DNA from: UBA6168 sp031426435
GTDB taxonomy: Bacteria > Bacteroidota > Bacteroidia > Chitinophagales > Saprospiraceae
Assembly (NCBI GenBank): GCA_031426435.1
Contig: JANPLH010000286.1
Span: 1-64,000, forward strand
Direction: 5' to 3'
DNA: 64,000 nt
Every line of letters begins with the position of its first letter. The stretch's first letter is position 1. Of the stretch, positions 47,939-56,326 are shown one piece after another. Under the pieces are notes generated by a model, which was not told the origin of the DNA, ran no database searches, and was given only the letters and a program-made list of their open reading frames with translations. A program made the position numbers and the translations under genes.

Positions 47939-49163
47939 CAATCAAGACTTTCCAAGTTTTAAAAACTTGGAAAGTCTAAACAGCCCTGACACCGACGGCT
48001 TCTACGGCCAGTTCGGCGGGGCGTTCATCCCCGAAATGCTGCACCCCAACGTGGAGGAGCTTCGCAACTGCTACCTCGACATCATCGGGTCGGCGGAGTT
48101 TCAAACAGAATTTAGGGCGCTGCTAAAGGACTATGCGGGCCGGGCGACGCCGCTCTATTTTGCGAAGCGGCTGTCGGAACGGTATGGCACCAAGATTTAC
48201 CTCAAACGGGAAGACCTCTGCCATACCGGAGCACATAAAATCAACAACACCGTCGGGCAGATTTTGCTAGCGCAACGGCTGGGCAAGCGGCGCATCATCG
48301 CCGAGACCGGGGCGGGGCAGCACGGCGTGGCCACGGCCACCGTCTGCGCCCTCATGGGTTTGGAGTGCATCGTGTACATGGGCGCACTGGACATCGAGCG
48401 GCAGGCACCCAATGTGGCCCGGATGCGGATGCTCGGCGCAACAGTCGTGCCTGCCATGAGCGGCAACCAGACCCTCAAGGACGCCACCAACGAAGCCATC
48501 CGGGACTGGATTTGCAACCCTGTGGACACCCACTATATCATCGGTTCGGTGGTGGGGCCGCACCCTTACCCCGATTTGGTGGCCCGTTTGCAGTCGGTCA
48601 TCAGCGAGGAAATCCGGTGGCAATTGCTTGAAAAAGAGGGCACGGCGAACCCCACGGCGGTCATCGCCTGCGTGGGCGGCGGCAGCAACGCAGCGGGGGC
48701 TTTCTACCATTTTATTGAAGAAAAATCGGTGCGGCTCATTGGCTCGGAGGCAGCGGGTCATGGTGTCCATACTGGCGAGACGGCGGCAACCATTGCCCTT
48801 GGCAAGCCGGGTATCCTGCATGGCAGCCTGAGCATGTTGATTCAAAACGAAGATGGACAGGTCATCGAGCCGTACAGCATCTCGGCGGGGCTGGACTACC
48901 CCGGCGTGGGGCCGCTCCATGCGCAGTTGGCGGCGAGCGGCCGGGCGAGCTTCGTACCTGTGACGGACGACGAGGCGCTGGCGGCGGCGTTCCGTCTGGC
49001 CCAATTAGAGGGCATCATCCCGGCGCTGGAGACGGCACATGCGCTGGCGGTTTTTGAAAAAATCAGGTTTGAAAAAGGGGATGTGGTAGTGCTTTGTTTG
49101 TCAGGGAGGGGGGACAAGGATTTGGGGACGTACACGCAGCAACTTGAAAACCTAAAACATTGA
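47922..49163 (+). CDS. trpB: tryptophan synthase beta subunit with N-terminal in-frame hairpin insertion
   Basis: A protein of 413 residues against about 395. It condenses indole and serine using PLP. Motifs: FYGQFGGAFIPEMLHPNVEEL, the PLP Lys in LCHTGAHKINN, AETGAGQHGVATATVCAL, the phosphate loop CVGGGSNAAGAF and late ALETAHAL. It overlaps trpF by 17 bases. Right after MSYLVDNQ the family would continue with G(Y/F)YG; here about 16 residues (DFPSFKNLESLNSPDT) intervene, encoded by a perfect 15-base palindrome (47946-47976). The extension sits before the first conserved block and is probably tolerated. Confidence 0.96.
   Translation: MSYLVDNQDFPSFKNLESLNSPDTDGFYGQFGGAFIPEMLHPNVEELRNCYLDIIGSAEFQTEFRALLKDYAGRATPLYFAKRLSERYGTKIYLKREDLCHTGAHKINNTVGQILLAQRLGKRRIIAETGAGQHGVATATVCALMGLECIVYMGALDIERQAPNVARMRMLGATVVPAMSGNQTLKDATNEAIRDWICNPVDTHYIIGSVVGPHPYPDLVARLQSVISEEIRWQLLEKEGTANPTAVIACVGGGSNAAGAFYHFIEEKSVRLIGSEAAGHGVHTGETAATIALGKPGILHGSLSMLIQNEDGQVIEPYSISAGLDYPGVGPLHAQLAASGRASFVPVTDDEALAAAFRLAQLEGIIPALETAHALAVFEKIRFEKGDVVVLCLSGRGDKDLGTYTQQLENLKH
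47946..47976 (+). repeat. perfect 15-base palindrome in the 5' end of trpB
   Basis: GACTTTCCAAGTTTT and AAAACTTGGAAAGTC pair perfectly with one central base. It lies 24 bases into trpB, in frame, and 8 bases after the trpF stop codon, so it could also affect translation coupling. Confidence 0.95.
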
Positions 49164-49165
49164 CC

Positions 49166-49933
49166 ATGAATCGTTTAGAGCAACTATTTCAACGTAAAAA
49201 CAGAAACATCCTCTCCATCTATTTCACCGCTGGCTACCCTACCCCTGACGGCACCCGCCAGACCATCCTCGACCTGGCCGCCGCTGGGGCCGACCTCGTG
49301 GAAGTGGGCATCCCGTTCAGCGACCCGCTGGCCGATGGGCCGACCATTCAGGCCAGTAGCCATGCGGCATTGGAGGCGGGCATGTCCATGGAGAAGCTGT
49401 TCGGGCAACTCGAAGGCATCCGCTCGGAGACGCAGATGCCGCTGGTTTTGATGGGATACCTGAACCCAGTGTTGCAATTCGGCGTGGAGCGGTTCTGTGA
49501 AAAATGCCACGAAACGGGCGTTGACGGCGTCATCCTGCCCGACCTTCCGCTGGCCTTTTATGAAAAGAACTACCGCCCGTTTTTTGAAAAATACGACCTC
49601 TTCCCCATCTTCCTCGTCACGCCACAGACGAGCGATGAGCGCATTCGGGAGCTGGATGCAGCCAGTCGGGGCTTCCTTTATGCGGTGAGCACCGCCAGTA
49701 CTACGGGTGGGGCGGGCGGTTTTGGCGAAGCGCAAGTGGCTTATTTTCAACGCATTGCGAAGCTGCAACTAAAAAACCCCGTGCTGGTTGGTTTTGGTAT
49801 TTCCGATAAAAAAGCCTTTGAGACGGTATGCCAGTACCTGAACGGCGGCGTGGTGGGCAGTGCGTTCATACGGGCGCAGGAGGCCGGAGTGTCAGCATTG
49901 GAATTTGTAGCTGGATTTAGGGTCGGTAAATGA
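49166..49933 (+). CDS. trpA: tryptophan synthase alpha subunit
   Basis: A protein of 255 residues; the ATG at 49166 follows the trpB stop by two bases (a TTG at 49160 is the alternative). It cleaves indole-3-glycerol phosphate and passes indole to TrpB. The catalytic Glu and Asp are in LVEVGIPFSDPLADGPTIQ; other motifs are LMGYLNPVLQFG, GVDGVILPDLP, FLVTPQTSDERI, YAVSTASTTGG and GFGISDKKAF, and the phosphate site GGVVGSAFI. It is the last trp gene; a 100-base gap precedes the MFS gene. Confidence 0.97.
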   Translation: MNRLEQLFQRKNRNILSIYFTAGYPTPDGTRQTILDLAAAGADLVEVGIPFSDPLADGPTIQASSHAALEAGMSMEKLFGQLEGIRSETQMPLVLMGYLNPVLQFGVERFCEKCHETGVDGVILPDLPLAFYEKNYRPFFEKYDLFPIFLVTPQTSDERIRELDAASRGFLYAVSTASTTGGAGGFGEAQVAYFQRIAKLQLKNPVLVGFGISDKKAFETVCQYLNGGVVGSAFIRAQEAGVSALEFVAGFRVGK

Positions 49934-50034
49934 CTTTTTTCATAATAAGCCCACCCTCGCAGAACTATATTTCGATTCGAGCGGTATAAATACCATTCTT
50001 TCGCACGAAATATGGTTTACCAACGCCGCAAGCT

Positions 50035-51315
50035 ATGCTGTCCCGCACCTTTTCTACCTATATCGCATCCTTTTCTGGGCTTTCCCGGTCTGCCTGGCTG
50101 ATTTCGTTGGCCTCCTTGGTCAACCGCAGCGGCACAATGGTACTGCCCTTCCTTTCGGTTTATCTTACCACAGAATTGGGGTTTTCGATGAAAGAAGCGG
50201 GCATTGCCATGACCCTGTTCGGCGTGGGCTCTTTTATTGGGTCATACATGGGCGGCACCCTTTCCGACAAAATCGGCTACTACCGGGTGCTGTTCTGGTC
50301 GTTGACCTTGGGCGGCATTGGGTTCATGGTACTGGGCTATGTGAAGAGTTTGCACGGCATTTATGCCATGATTTTCATCCTAAGCAGTGTGGGTGATGCG
50401 TTCCGCCCAGCTACGATGGCGGCGCTCGGGGCGCACAGCACGCCCGAAAACCGCACCCGCTCCTACTCGCTCATGCGGATGAGCATCAACCTCGGCTTCA
50501 CCATCGGCCCGGCAGTTGGTGGGGTATTGGCGGCATGGAAGGGCTACCAGACCCTGTTCTGGGTGGATGGCATTACCTGTATTGCATCCGCCATTTTCTT
50601 TCGGGCATTTTTGAAACCAAAAAAACTGGTTGAAGGCGAGGAGAAAAAACTGCAACCCATTGAAATTCAACAGGTTCAGTCACCCTATTCCGATAAGCAA
50701 TACCTCATTTTCTTATTGCTCACAACAGTAGGTGCTACGGTTTTTTTACAGCTGATTTCCACGCTGCCCGTCTATTATAACCAGGTAATGCACATGTCCG
50801 AGTGGCAAATCGGGGCGCTACTGGCCTTCAATGGCCTCATCGTTTTCCTGACGGAAATGCCGCTCGTTTTCACCTTGGAGCGCAAGATGAAACGGATGCA
50901 CTGCATCGCCGCTGGCGTGATGCTCTATGCTTTTGGCTATTTGGTGCTCAATATTGCTCCGCAAAGTATGGCCATTGCCGTGCTGTCCATGTTTGCGCTT
51001 TCCATTGGCGAGATTTTCAATATGCCTTTTGCCAACTCATTTGCCCTCAGCCGCACCACTGACGCCAACCGGGGCAAGTACATGGGCCTGTACTCCATGA
51101 CCTACTCGCTGGCGCATATCATCGGCCCTTATTTTTCGATGAAAATCGCTGAAAATCATGGCTTCGACGTGCTTTGGTATATATCTGGGATGCTTTGCAT
51201 CGGCACTTTCTTCGGTTTTTTGGCCATGAAAAAACGCAATCCCGACCCAGCCAAACCCGCCCAATTGTCCAAAGAAGAACTAATGCCGGTTGTGCCTTTG
51301 GAAACGACTACTTGA
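50035..51315 (+). CDS. MFS transporter (drug or metabolite efflux type)
   Basis: A protein of 426 residues with 12 hydrophobic helices. Motif A is GVGSFIGSYMGGTLSDKIGYYR between helices 2 and 3, its second-half copy is ALLAFNGLIVFLTEMPLVFTLERKMKR, and a motif-C-like SINLGFTIGPAVGGVLA lies in helix 5. It resembles the DHA1/MdtH type, proton-driven export of small molecules. The substrate is unknown. A link with tryptophan made by the upstream operon is not supported by sequence. Confidence 0.88.
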   Translation: MLSRTFSTYIASFSGLSRSAWLISLASLVNRSGTMVLPFLSVYLTTELGFSMKEAGIAMTLFGVGSFIGSYMGGTLSDKIGYYRVLFWSLTLGGIGFMVLGYVKSLHGIYAMIFILSSVGDAFRPATMAALGAHSTPENRTRSYSLMRMSINLGFTIGPAVGGVLAAWKGYQTLFWVDGITCIASAIFFRAFLKPKKLVEGEEKKLQPIEIQQVQSPYSDKQYLIFLLLTTVGATVFLQLISTLPVYYNQVMHMSEWQIGALLAFNGLIVFLTEMPLVFTLERKMKRMHCIAAGVMLYAFGYLVLNIAPQSMAIAVLSMFALSIGEIFNMPFANSFALSRTTDANRGKYMGLYSMTYSLAHIIGPYFSMKIAENHGFDVLWYISGMLCIGTFFGFLAMKKRNPDPAKPAQLSKEELMPVVPLETTT

Positions 51316-51378
51316 TTTGCCATTTGCTGGCGCTCGTGTTTTTGAAAAAGGCGTACTTTTGGCCGCTTTTAAATAGCG

Positions 51379-51436
51379 TCATTGGTCATTGATGTCACTG
51401 TTGGTTGCGTTTGCTTCGCAATGACCAGTGACCAAT
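51379..51436. repeat. short-word hairpin upstream of gpsA
   Basis: ATTGGTCATTG words on the left pair with CAATGACCAGTGACCAAT on the right; the loop holds the TTGCTTCGCAA motif. It ends 13 bases before the gpsA ATG. Confidence 0.75.
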
Positions 51437-51448
51437 GGCAACACAACC

Positions 51449-52504
51449 ATGTCAAACTTCAACCAACATAGCACAACGGGCGTCATTGGGTCTGGCAGTT
51501 TCGGCACGGCAGTCGCCAACCTGCTGGCCTTCAACACCGACATACTGATTTTCAGCCGCCGGGAGCAGATGGTCGAAACCATCAACAAGGAACATCGGCA
51601 CCCAACGTTCAATGTCCCATTGTCAGAGCGCATCCGGGCCACTTCCGACCCGCAGGAAATCGCTGAAAGCTGTTCACTGATTTTCCCCATCGTCACCTCC
51701 GAGGGCTTCCGACCGATGATGCAGACTTTTTCGCCCTTCCTGCGGCCCTATCATATCCTCATACACGGCACCAAGGGTTTTGACATCAAAAACCTGACGG
51801 AGCAAGAACTACATGAAGGTAAAATCACCCGCAAAGGTGTGCGCACCATGAGCGAGGTGATACGGGAAGAATCAGTAGTGGTGCGAGTCGGCTGCCTATC
51901 TGGCCCCAATCTCGCCTCTGAAATCATGGCGGGACAGCCAACGGCTACGGTCATCGGCAGCAAGTTCGACGAGGTGGTGAGCGCTGGCAAAAAAGTGTTG
52001 AGCAGTAAGTATTTCCAGGTGTTCGGCACTTATGAAATACTTGGCGCAGAGCTGGCCGGTGCCTTGAAAAACACCATTGCCATCGGCAGCGGCATCCTGG
52101 GCGGCCTTGGCCTCGGCAAGAACCTTCAAGCGCTGCTCATCAACCGGGGGTTGATAGAGATGATTCATTTTGGAAAAGCGTTAGGCACTTCGGCGAAGCC
52201 TTTCGTCGGCACGGCAGGCATCGGCGACCTGATATGCACAGCCACCAGCATGAGCAGCCGCAACTATACCTTCGGCTACCGCCTCGGCCAAGGCGAAAAG
52301 ACCGCCGACATCCTCGCCTCCTTGCCCGAAATCGCCGAGGGTGTGCGCACCCTGAAAATTGCGAAGCACCTCGCCGACCACCTAAAGCTGCACGTGCCCA
52401 TCACGCAAATGCTCTACCGGGCCGTCCATGAAGGCTACGACATCAAACAGGCCATCGAGTACCTGATGCGCTATCCGTATTATGTGGATGTGGATTTTAT
52501 TTGA
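51449..52504 (+). CDS. gpsA: glycerol-3-phosphate dehydrogenase [NAD(P)+]
   Basis: A protein of 351 residues; the ATG at 51449 was chosen because the upstream frame is repeat sequence. It reduces dihydroxyacetone phosphate to sn-glycerol 3-phosphate for phospholipid synthesis. Motifs: GVIGSGSFGTAVANLLA (Rossmann), HGTKGFD, GCLSGPNLASEI, catalytic Lys in AGALKNTIAIGSGI, GTAGIGDLICTATSMSSRNYTFG, and AEGVRTLKIA. Cytoplasmic. It is followed by a large conserved-loop hairpin. Confidence 0.95.
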   Translation: MSNFNQHSTTGVIGSGSFGTAVANLLAFNTDILIFSRREQMVETINKEHRHPTFNVPLSERIRATSDPQEIAESCSLIFPIVTSEGFRPMMQTFSPFLRPYHILIHGTKGFDIKNLTEQELHEGKITRKGVRTMSEVIREESVVVRVGCLSGPNLASEIMAGQPTATVIGSKFDEVVSAGKKVLSSKYFQVFGTYEILGAELAGALKNTIAIGSGILGGLGLGKNLQALLINRGLIEMIHFGKALGTSAKPFVGTAGIGDLICTATSMSSRNYTFGYRLGQGEKTADILASLPEIAEGVRTLKIAKHLADHLKLHVPITQMLYRAVHEGYDIKQAIEYLMRYPYYVDVDFI

Positions 52505-52507
52505 TTG

Positions 52508-52642
52508 GGTTTCATGGTTTCATTGCTTCATGGTTTCATGGCTTCATTGTTACTCTCTAACGACAACCTTGGCGGTGAAGCAACCATGAAACAATGAAAC
52601 AATGAAACCATGAAGCAATGAAACCATGAAACCATGAAGCAA
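52508..52642. repeat. conserved-loop word hairpin, copy A
   Basis: Left arm: tandem TTTCATGG/CTTCATTG words (52508-52550). Loop: TTACTCTCTAACGACAACC-type segment to GGTGAAGCAA (about 52551-52583). Right arm: complementary CCATGAAG/CAATGAAA words to 52642. It lies between convergent gpsA and the ROK gene, touching the ROK stop codon. Confidence 0.92.
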
Positions 52643-53545
52643 TCACCCTTTACTCATCTGCCAAGCAAACCCTGCCGCCCCCACCGCCCCGGCAAATTCA
52701 GTGAAATCCGCCTTCAAAATCGTCACTTGCTTGCCGCCGGGCCGCCATTCATACAGTTCCACAAAATCGGCCAAGGGCTTGAAGAGGGCGTCGTCGGCCT
52801 TGGTGATGCCGCCGCCCAAAACCACGACTTCAGGAGAGAAGATATTGCCGATGGTACTAATGGCCACGGCCAGCTTGCGCACCGAATCGAGCCAAAGCCA
52901 AGTGGCGAAATGGTCGCCCCGCTGGTAGGCCTGCACCACTTCGAGCGTGTTGCGGAAGCGCCCATGCGAGCGGTGCAGCACGGTCTCGTCGCCAAAAGCA
53001 TCTTCGAGGCTGCCGGGACTGCCGGTAGAATCGAGCTTGGCATCCGTTGCATTAATCGAAAAATGGCCAAGGTGGCCCGCTACCTGTCCCATGCCCTGGT
53101 ACAACTCGCCGTTGATGAGCACGCCGCCGCCGACGCCCGTGCCGAGCGTTAGCAGCACGGCATGTTTTCGTCCTTTGGCTGCGCCAAAACGGGCCTCTGC
53201 CATGAGGGCGGCGTGTGCGTCGTTGAGTACCCAAACCCGCTCGCCGAAGAACTCCGACCAATTAAAATGCTCCAGGCCCCAGAGCCTGCCGGGCATGGTA
53301 TGTATAGCAGAGTTGTCAGCGTTGGCGATGCCGGGTGCTGATAGTCCGACTGCTTTTATCTCGCTGCCAAATTTCTTTTTCAGGTTGATGAAAACATCCC
53401 GAACAGCACCTTTCCAGCGCTGCTCGTCTGCTGGCCGGTTGTGCTGGCCTGTGGGTGCCGTGGCTTGGTGGATGCGGTTGCCCGCTTCATCCACCACGAT
53501 GGCCTTGATGTTGGTGCCGCCGATATCTATGCCGATGCTGTACAT
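52643..53545 (-). CDS. ROK family sugar kinase
   Basis: A protein of 300 residues; the start at 53545 gives the ATP-binding N-terminus MYSIGIDIGGTNIKAIVVDE. Also present: LNDAHAALMAEARFGAAKG with the catalytic Asp, LTLGTGVGGGVLINGELYQG and VVLGGGITKA. ROK kinases phosphorylate glucose, N-acetylmannosamine or similar sugars. The usual zinc-binding CxCGxxGCxE is replaced by DSTGSPGSLED, so the metal site is absent, as in some Bacteroidota members. The neighbouring TIM-barrel isomerase gene also fits sugar metabolism. The substrate is not determined. Confidence 0.9.
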   Translation of the reverse strand: MYSIGIDIGGTNIKAIVVDEAGNRIHQATAPTGQHNRPADEQRWKGAVRDVFINLKKKFGSEIKAVGLSAPGIANADNSAIHTMPGRLWGLEHFNWSEFFGERVWVLNDAHAALMAEARFGAAKGRKHAVLLTLGTGVGGGVLINGELYQGMGQVAGHLGHFSINATDAKLDSTGSPGSLEDAFGDETVLHRSHGRFRNTLEVVQAYQRGDHFATWLWLDSVRKLAVAISTIGNIFSPEVVVLGGGITKADDALFKPLADFVELYEWRPGGKQVTILKADFTEFAGAVGAAGFAWQMSKG

Positions 53546-53550
53546 TGGAA

Positions 53551-53618
53551 ATTGGTGATTGGTAACTGGTGATTGGTGATTGGTTCCCTGCGAGTCACCA
53601 ATCACTAATCACCAATCA
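53551..53618. repeat. short-word hairpin (GATTGGT type)
   Basis: Four GATTGGT(G/A) words (53551-53584) face complementary ACCAATCA words (53596-53618) around CCCTGCGAGT. It lies between two minus-strand genes, directly upstream of the ROK start. Confidence 0.88.
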
Positions 53619-53626
53619 CGATTTTC

Positions 53627-54541
53627 CTAAAATGAGTCCACCGCTTCATAGGCCTTTATCAGCGCCATTTCCCCTTCTTTTCCTTTGATGGAATTGCCAT
53701 GCTCCATGCCGAGGACGCCCGTGAAGCCCTTATCGTGGATATGCTTGAAGAGGTTTTTATAGTTGATTTCGCCCGTGGTGGGTTCGTTGCGGCCCGGCTC
53801 GTCGCCGATTTGGAAATAGGCGATTTCGTCCCAGCAGAGGTCCATGTTGACGGTCATGCGGCCCTCGTTGCGCTGCATGTGCCACATGTCGAAAAGGATT
53901 TTGCAGCTTGGCGAATTAACGGCCTTGCAGAGCAGGTAGGTCTGGTCGGAGTATCGCATGAAGAGGTCGGGCGTGTCACTCAGCGGCTCAAGTACCATAA
54001 CGAGGCCATGCGGCTCGAAGATTTCTGCGCCTCGGCGCAATGACTCTATCACGTTGGAAGTCTGGATGCCTATAGGCAAGCTACGGTCGTAGTTGCCAGG
54101 CACGACGGTCATCCACTTGGCATTCACCCGCTTGGCCGTTTCGACGGCGCCGTGGCAGGCTTTGACGAACTTGTTCCGCCAGTCCTTGTCGCCGCTGGTA
54201 AGCGAGGTGGCGAGCGGCCAATTGTCGTAAGAAACGACGAAGACGCCCATTGTCATGCCGAGCTTGGCCATCGTTTCCCCAATTTTCGACTGCATCTCGT
54301 TGGTGCGGCCCATCATGCCGTTGTCCTCCATTGCCGTGAAGCCTTGGTCGTGCATGAATTTTAGCTGGTCAATGAGGTCCTTGCCCGCCGAGTTTTCAAA
54401 CATGCCGAAGTGCGGGGCATATTTCATCTTGAACTTGCGGGCGGTAGTTGCATGGCTACCTGCGGCGGCAACAGTGGAAGTACCGGTGGCCACCGCCGCT
54501 GTGGTGAGCAGGCTATTTTTCAAAAAATTGCGTCGTTGCAT
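53627..54541 (-). CDS. Tat-exported sugar phosphate isomerase/epimerase (hydroxypyruvate isomerase-like)
   Basis: A protein of 304 residues; the start at 54541 gives a twin-arginine signal MQRRNFLKNSLLTTAAVATG. The mature part is an AP-endonuclease-2-type TIM barrel: YAPHFGMFENSAGKDLIDQL, GFTAMEDNGMMG, WMTVVPGN, VMVLEPLSDTPD with metal Glu, KILFDMWHMQRNEG with Asp and His, YFQIGDEPGRNEPTTGEINY and VLGMEHGNSIKG with Glu. This is the hydroxypyruvate-isomerase-like group. Export as a folded metal enzyme to the periplasm is consistent with the Tat signal. The substrate is unknown. Confidence 0.88.
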   Translation of the reverse strand: MQRRNFLKNSLLTTAAVATGTSTVAAAGSHATTARKFKMKYAPHFGMFENSAGKDLIDQLKFMHDQGFTAMEDNGMMGRTNEMQSKIGETMAKLGMTMGVFVVSYDNWPLATSLTSGDKDWRNKFVKACHGAVETAKRVNAKWMTVVPGNYDRSLPIGIQTSNVIESLRRGAEIFEPHGLVMVLEPLSDTPDLFMRYSDQTYLLCKAVNSPSCKILFDMWHMQRNEGRMTVNMDLCWDEIAYFQIGDEPGRNEPTTGEINYKNLFKHIHDKGFTGVLGMEHGNSIKGKEGEMALIKAYEAVDSF

Positions 54542-54805
54542 GATTGCCAGAATTTTGTTTTGGTGAATAAAACGGTGATTGGAGCTTTTTATGCTTTGCA
54601 GAAACATTGCAAGCAGGCCGCCGTTTCGGAAACCAGCCTGTTGCGGAGCGAAAGGTAGGTAAACTTTCAAAAAAGATTGGAACTGCGTGTACACAAGGCT
54701 TTTTTTAAGAATTCCCGCTATATCTTTGCCATCTCAGTTGGCCGTGCTTTGGGAATTTGCCTATCGCTGCAAATAGCTAAAAGCAAATAGCCAAATGCTA
54801 AAATA

Positions 54806-54892
54806 GGAGAGGTGCCAGAGTGGTCGATCGGGACGGTCTCGAAAACCGTTGTACGGGCAACCGTACCGAGGGTTCGAATCCCTCCCTCTCCG
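54806..54892 (+). tRNA. tRNA-Ser (anticodon CGA)
   Basis: Acceptor GGAGAGG pairs with CCTCTCC, with discriminator G at 54892. The anticodon stem ACGGT/ACCGT holds the loop CTCGAAA, giving anticodon CGA for UCG codons. A long variable arm (GTACGGGCAACCGTAC) and the T arm GAGGGTTCGAATCCCTC mark a class II serine tRNA. The 3' CCA is not encoded. Confidence 0.97.
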
Positions 54893-55436
54893 CAAGGTAT
54901 TGAAAGTCAGGCATTTGCAAGCAGCTTGGCCTGGTTTTCATGAAAGATAAATACTCGAATCAAAGGATTTGGAGACGAAGCTTAAAGCGATGCGAACAAA
55001 CCGACTTGGGCGATGCTTTTTCAAAACTTCAAAAGCCGTGAAAGCAGCTTTTGAAGTTTGCATCAAAATTGCCCTGCATGGTAGCTTTAAAGGCGGCAAG
55101 AATCAGCGTTGAAAAGTTCTTAAAATTGCAGGTCATGGGCGTCAAACCCCAAATTTGAACATAATCCCTCCCATTACCCGCAACGAGCTATTTTAGCGAT
55201 TCTTCCTTCCGACAGCATTGTTTTTGCGCCGCAAATTTCCACCCAAATTCTTGGTTTTCAGTACATTGCGTTTGCTCAACAGTTCAGTTAGACCTGTGTT
55301 CCACATAGTGGGCTATTGTACTGTTTTATGAAAATTCGGCCAGTCGGGATTGGTGATTACCCTCGTTTTTGAAGCATTCCATGTTTTTAAAAACGCCATT
55401 TTCAATACCTGCCTCCGTTTAAATTTCAAACCATAA
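54893..55436. other. 544-base region without a protein gene
   Basis: Between tRNA-Ser and rnc. No convincing coding frame on either strand. It holds a 13-base perfect hairpin (55024-55059) and otherwise unique sequence. A short unrecognised RNA or a decayed gene cannot be excluded. Confidence 0.55.
55024..55059. repeat. perfect 13-base inverted repeat
   Basis: AAACTTCAAAAGC and GCTTTTGAAGTTT around a 10-base loop; no T-tract after it. Confidence 0.8.
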
Positions 55437-56225
55437 GTGCTGCGGCTACTGCTACGTCTCAACAATCGTTTCTTCCATCCTGAAAAGGATTTCGCCAATA
55501 AAATGCGACCACTGATTGGCTTCACGCCAGCCAATATGGCCATTTTCAAATTGGCATTTTCGCACAAGTCAAACCCGTCTGACAAGGCTTACGCCATGCA
55601 GAACAACGAGCGTTTGGAGTTCTTGGGCGATGCCGTGCTCGGCACCATCGTGGCGGAGTACCTGTTCATCAAGTACCCCAATGCCGACGAGGGCTTTCTG
55701 ACGAAGATGCGCTCCAAGATCGTGAAGCGCAACACGCTGAACAAAATCGGCGACAAGATGGGCCTTGACATGCTGCTGTCAGACTACAGCCAGACCCGAC
55801 TCAGCCGCTCCATGCTCGGCAATGCAGTGGAGGCGCTCGTCGGGTCAGTCTATCTCGAAAAGGGCTACAAGGCGACTAAACGTTTTGTCATCAAAAAAAT
55901 ACTGCGCAACTACGTGGATGTGCACGAGTTGGAGAGCTACGATGACAATTACAAGAGCCAACTCCTCGAATGGTGCCAGAAGAACGGCCAGACCGTAAGC
56001 TATAAGCTCGTAGCCCGCTACAAGTTCGAGAAGCGTGACCGCTTCAAAGTTGCTGTAATGGTGGACAACAAAAAAATCGCCACCGCCGACGATTTCAACA
56101 AAAAGAGCGCCGAGCAAACCGCCTCCGAAAAGGCCATGGTTGTGCTTGGCATCATTGCTGACACTGGCGAGAATGGCGTATTGGAGGAGGAAGACGAGGA
56201 AGATGGTGGGAAAGGTGAGGATTGA
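55437..56225 (+). CDS. rnc: ribonuclease III
   Basis: A protein of 262 residues from a GTG start. The GTG was chosen because the family's Bacteroidota members share the upstream segment (LNNRFFHPEKDF...LIGFTPANMAIFKLAF), which an ATG at 55503 would remove; a stop codon lies just before it. The RNase III signature NNERLEFLGDAVLG (57-70) carries the catalytic Glu and Asp; the second acidic pair is in LVGSVYLEKGY. A double-stranded RNA-binding domain follows from about 175 (DDNYKSQLLEWCQKNGQTVSYKLV) and an acidic tail ends it. It processes rRNA and dsRNA. Confidence 0.95.
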   Translation: MLRLLLRLNNRFFHPEKDFANKMRPLIGFTPANMAIFKLAFSHKSNPSDKAYAMQNNERLEFLGDAVLGTIVAEYLFIKYPNADEGFLTKMRSKIVKRNTLNKIGDKMGLDMLLSDYSQTRLSRSMLGNAVEALVGSVYLEKGYKATKRFVIKKILRNYVDVHELESYDDNYKSQLLEWCQKNGQTVSYKLVARYKFEKRDRFKVAVMVDNKKIATADDFNKKSAEQTASEKAMVVLGIIADTGENGVLEEEDEEDGGKGED

Positions 56226-56255
56226 TGTTGACGTTTGACGGCCAACGGTGGACGG

Positions 56256-56303
56256 TAAAAACAGCAAAGCCGAGGTTCTTCAACCTCGGCTTTGCTGTTT
56301 TTA
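56256..56303. terminator. bidirectional terminator between rnc and the CBS gene
   Basis: Perfect 22-base arms (56256-56277 and 56282-56303) with a CTTC loop, A-run on one side and T-run on the other, so it works on both strands. Outside it a second pair of arms (about 56230-56255 and 56310-56336, GACGTTTGACGG and CCGTCAAACGTT) extends the structure; the outer arms look like word repeats (ACGGTGGACGG). Confidence 0.95.
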
Positions 56304-56326
56304 CGTAAGCCGTCCACCGTCAGCCG

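Noticed and set aside
50035..51315. MFS gene as an eighth member of the trp operon (tryptophan exporter)
   Set aside because: A 100-base gap and no family evidence for amino-acid export.
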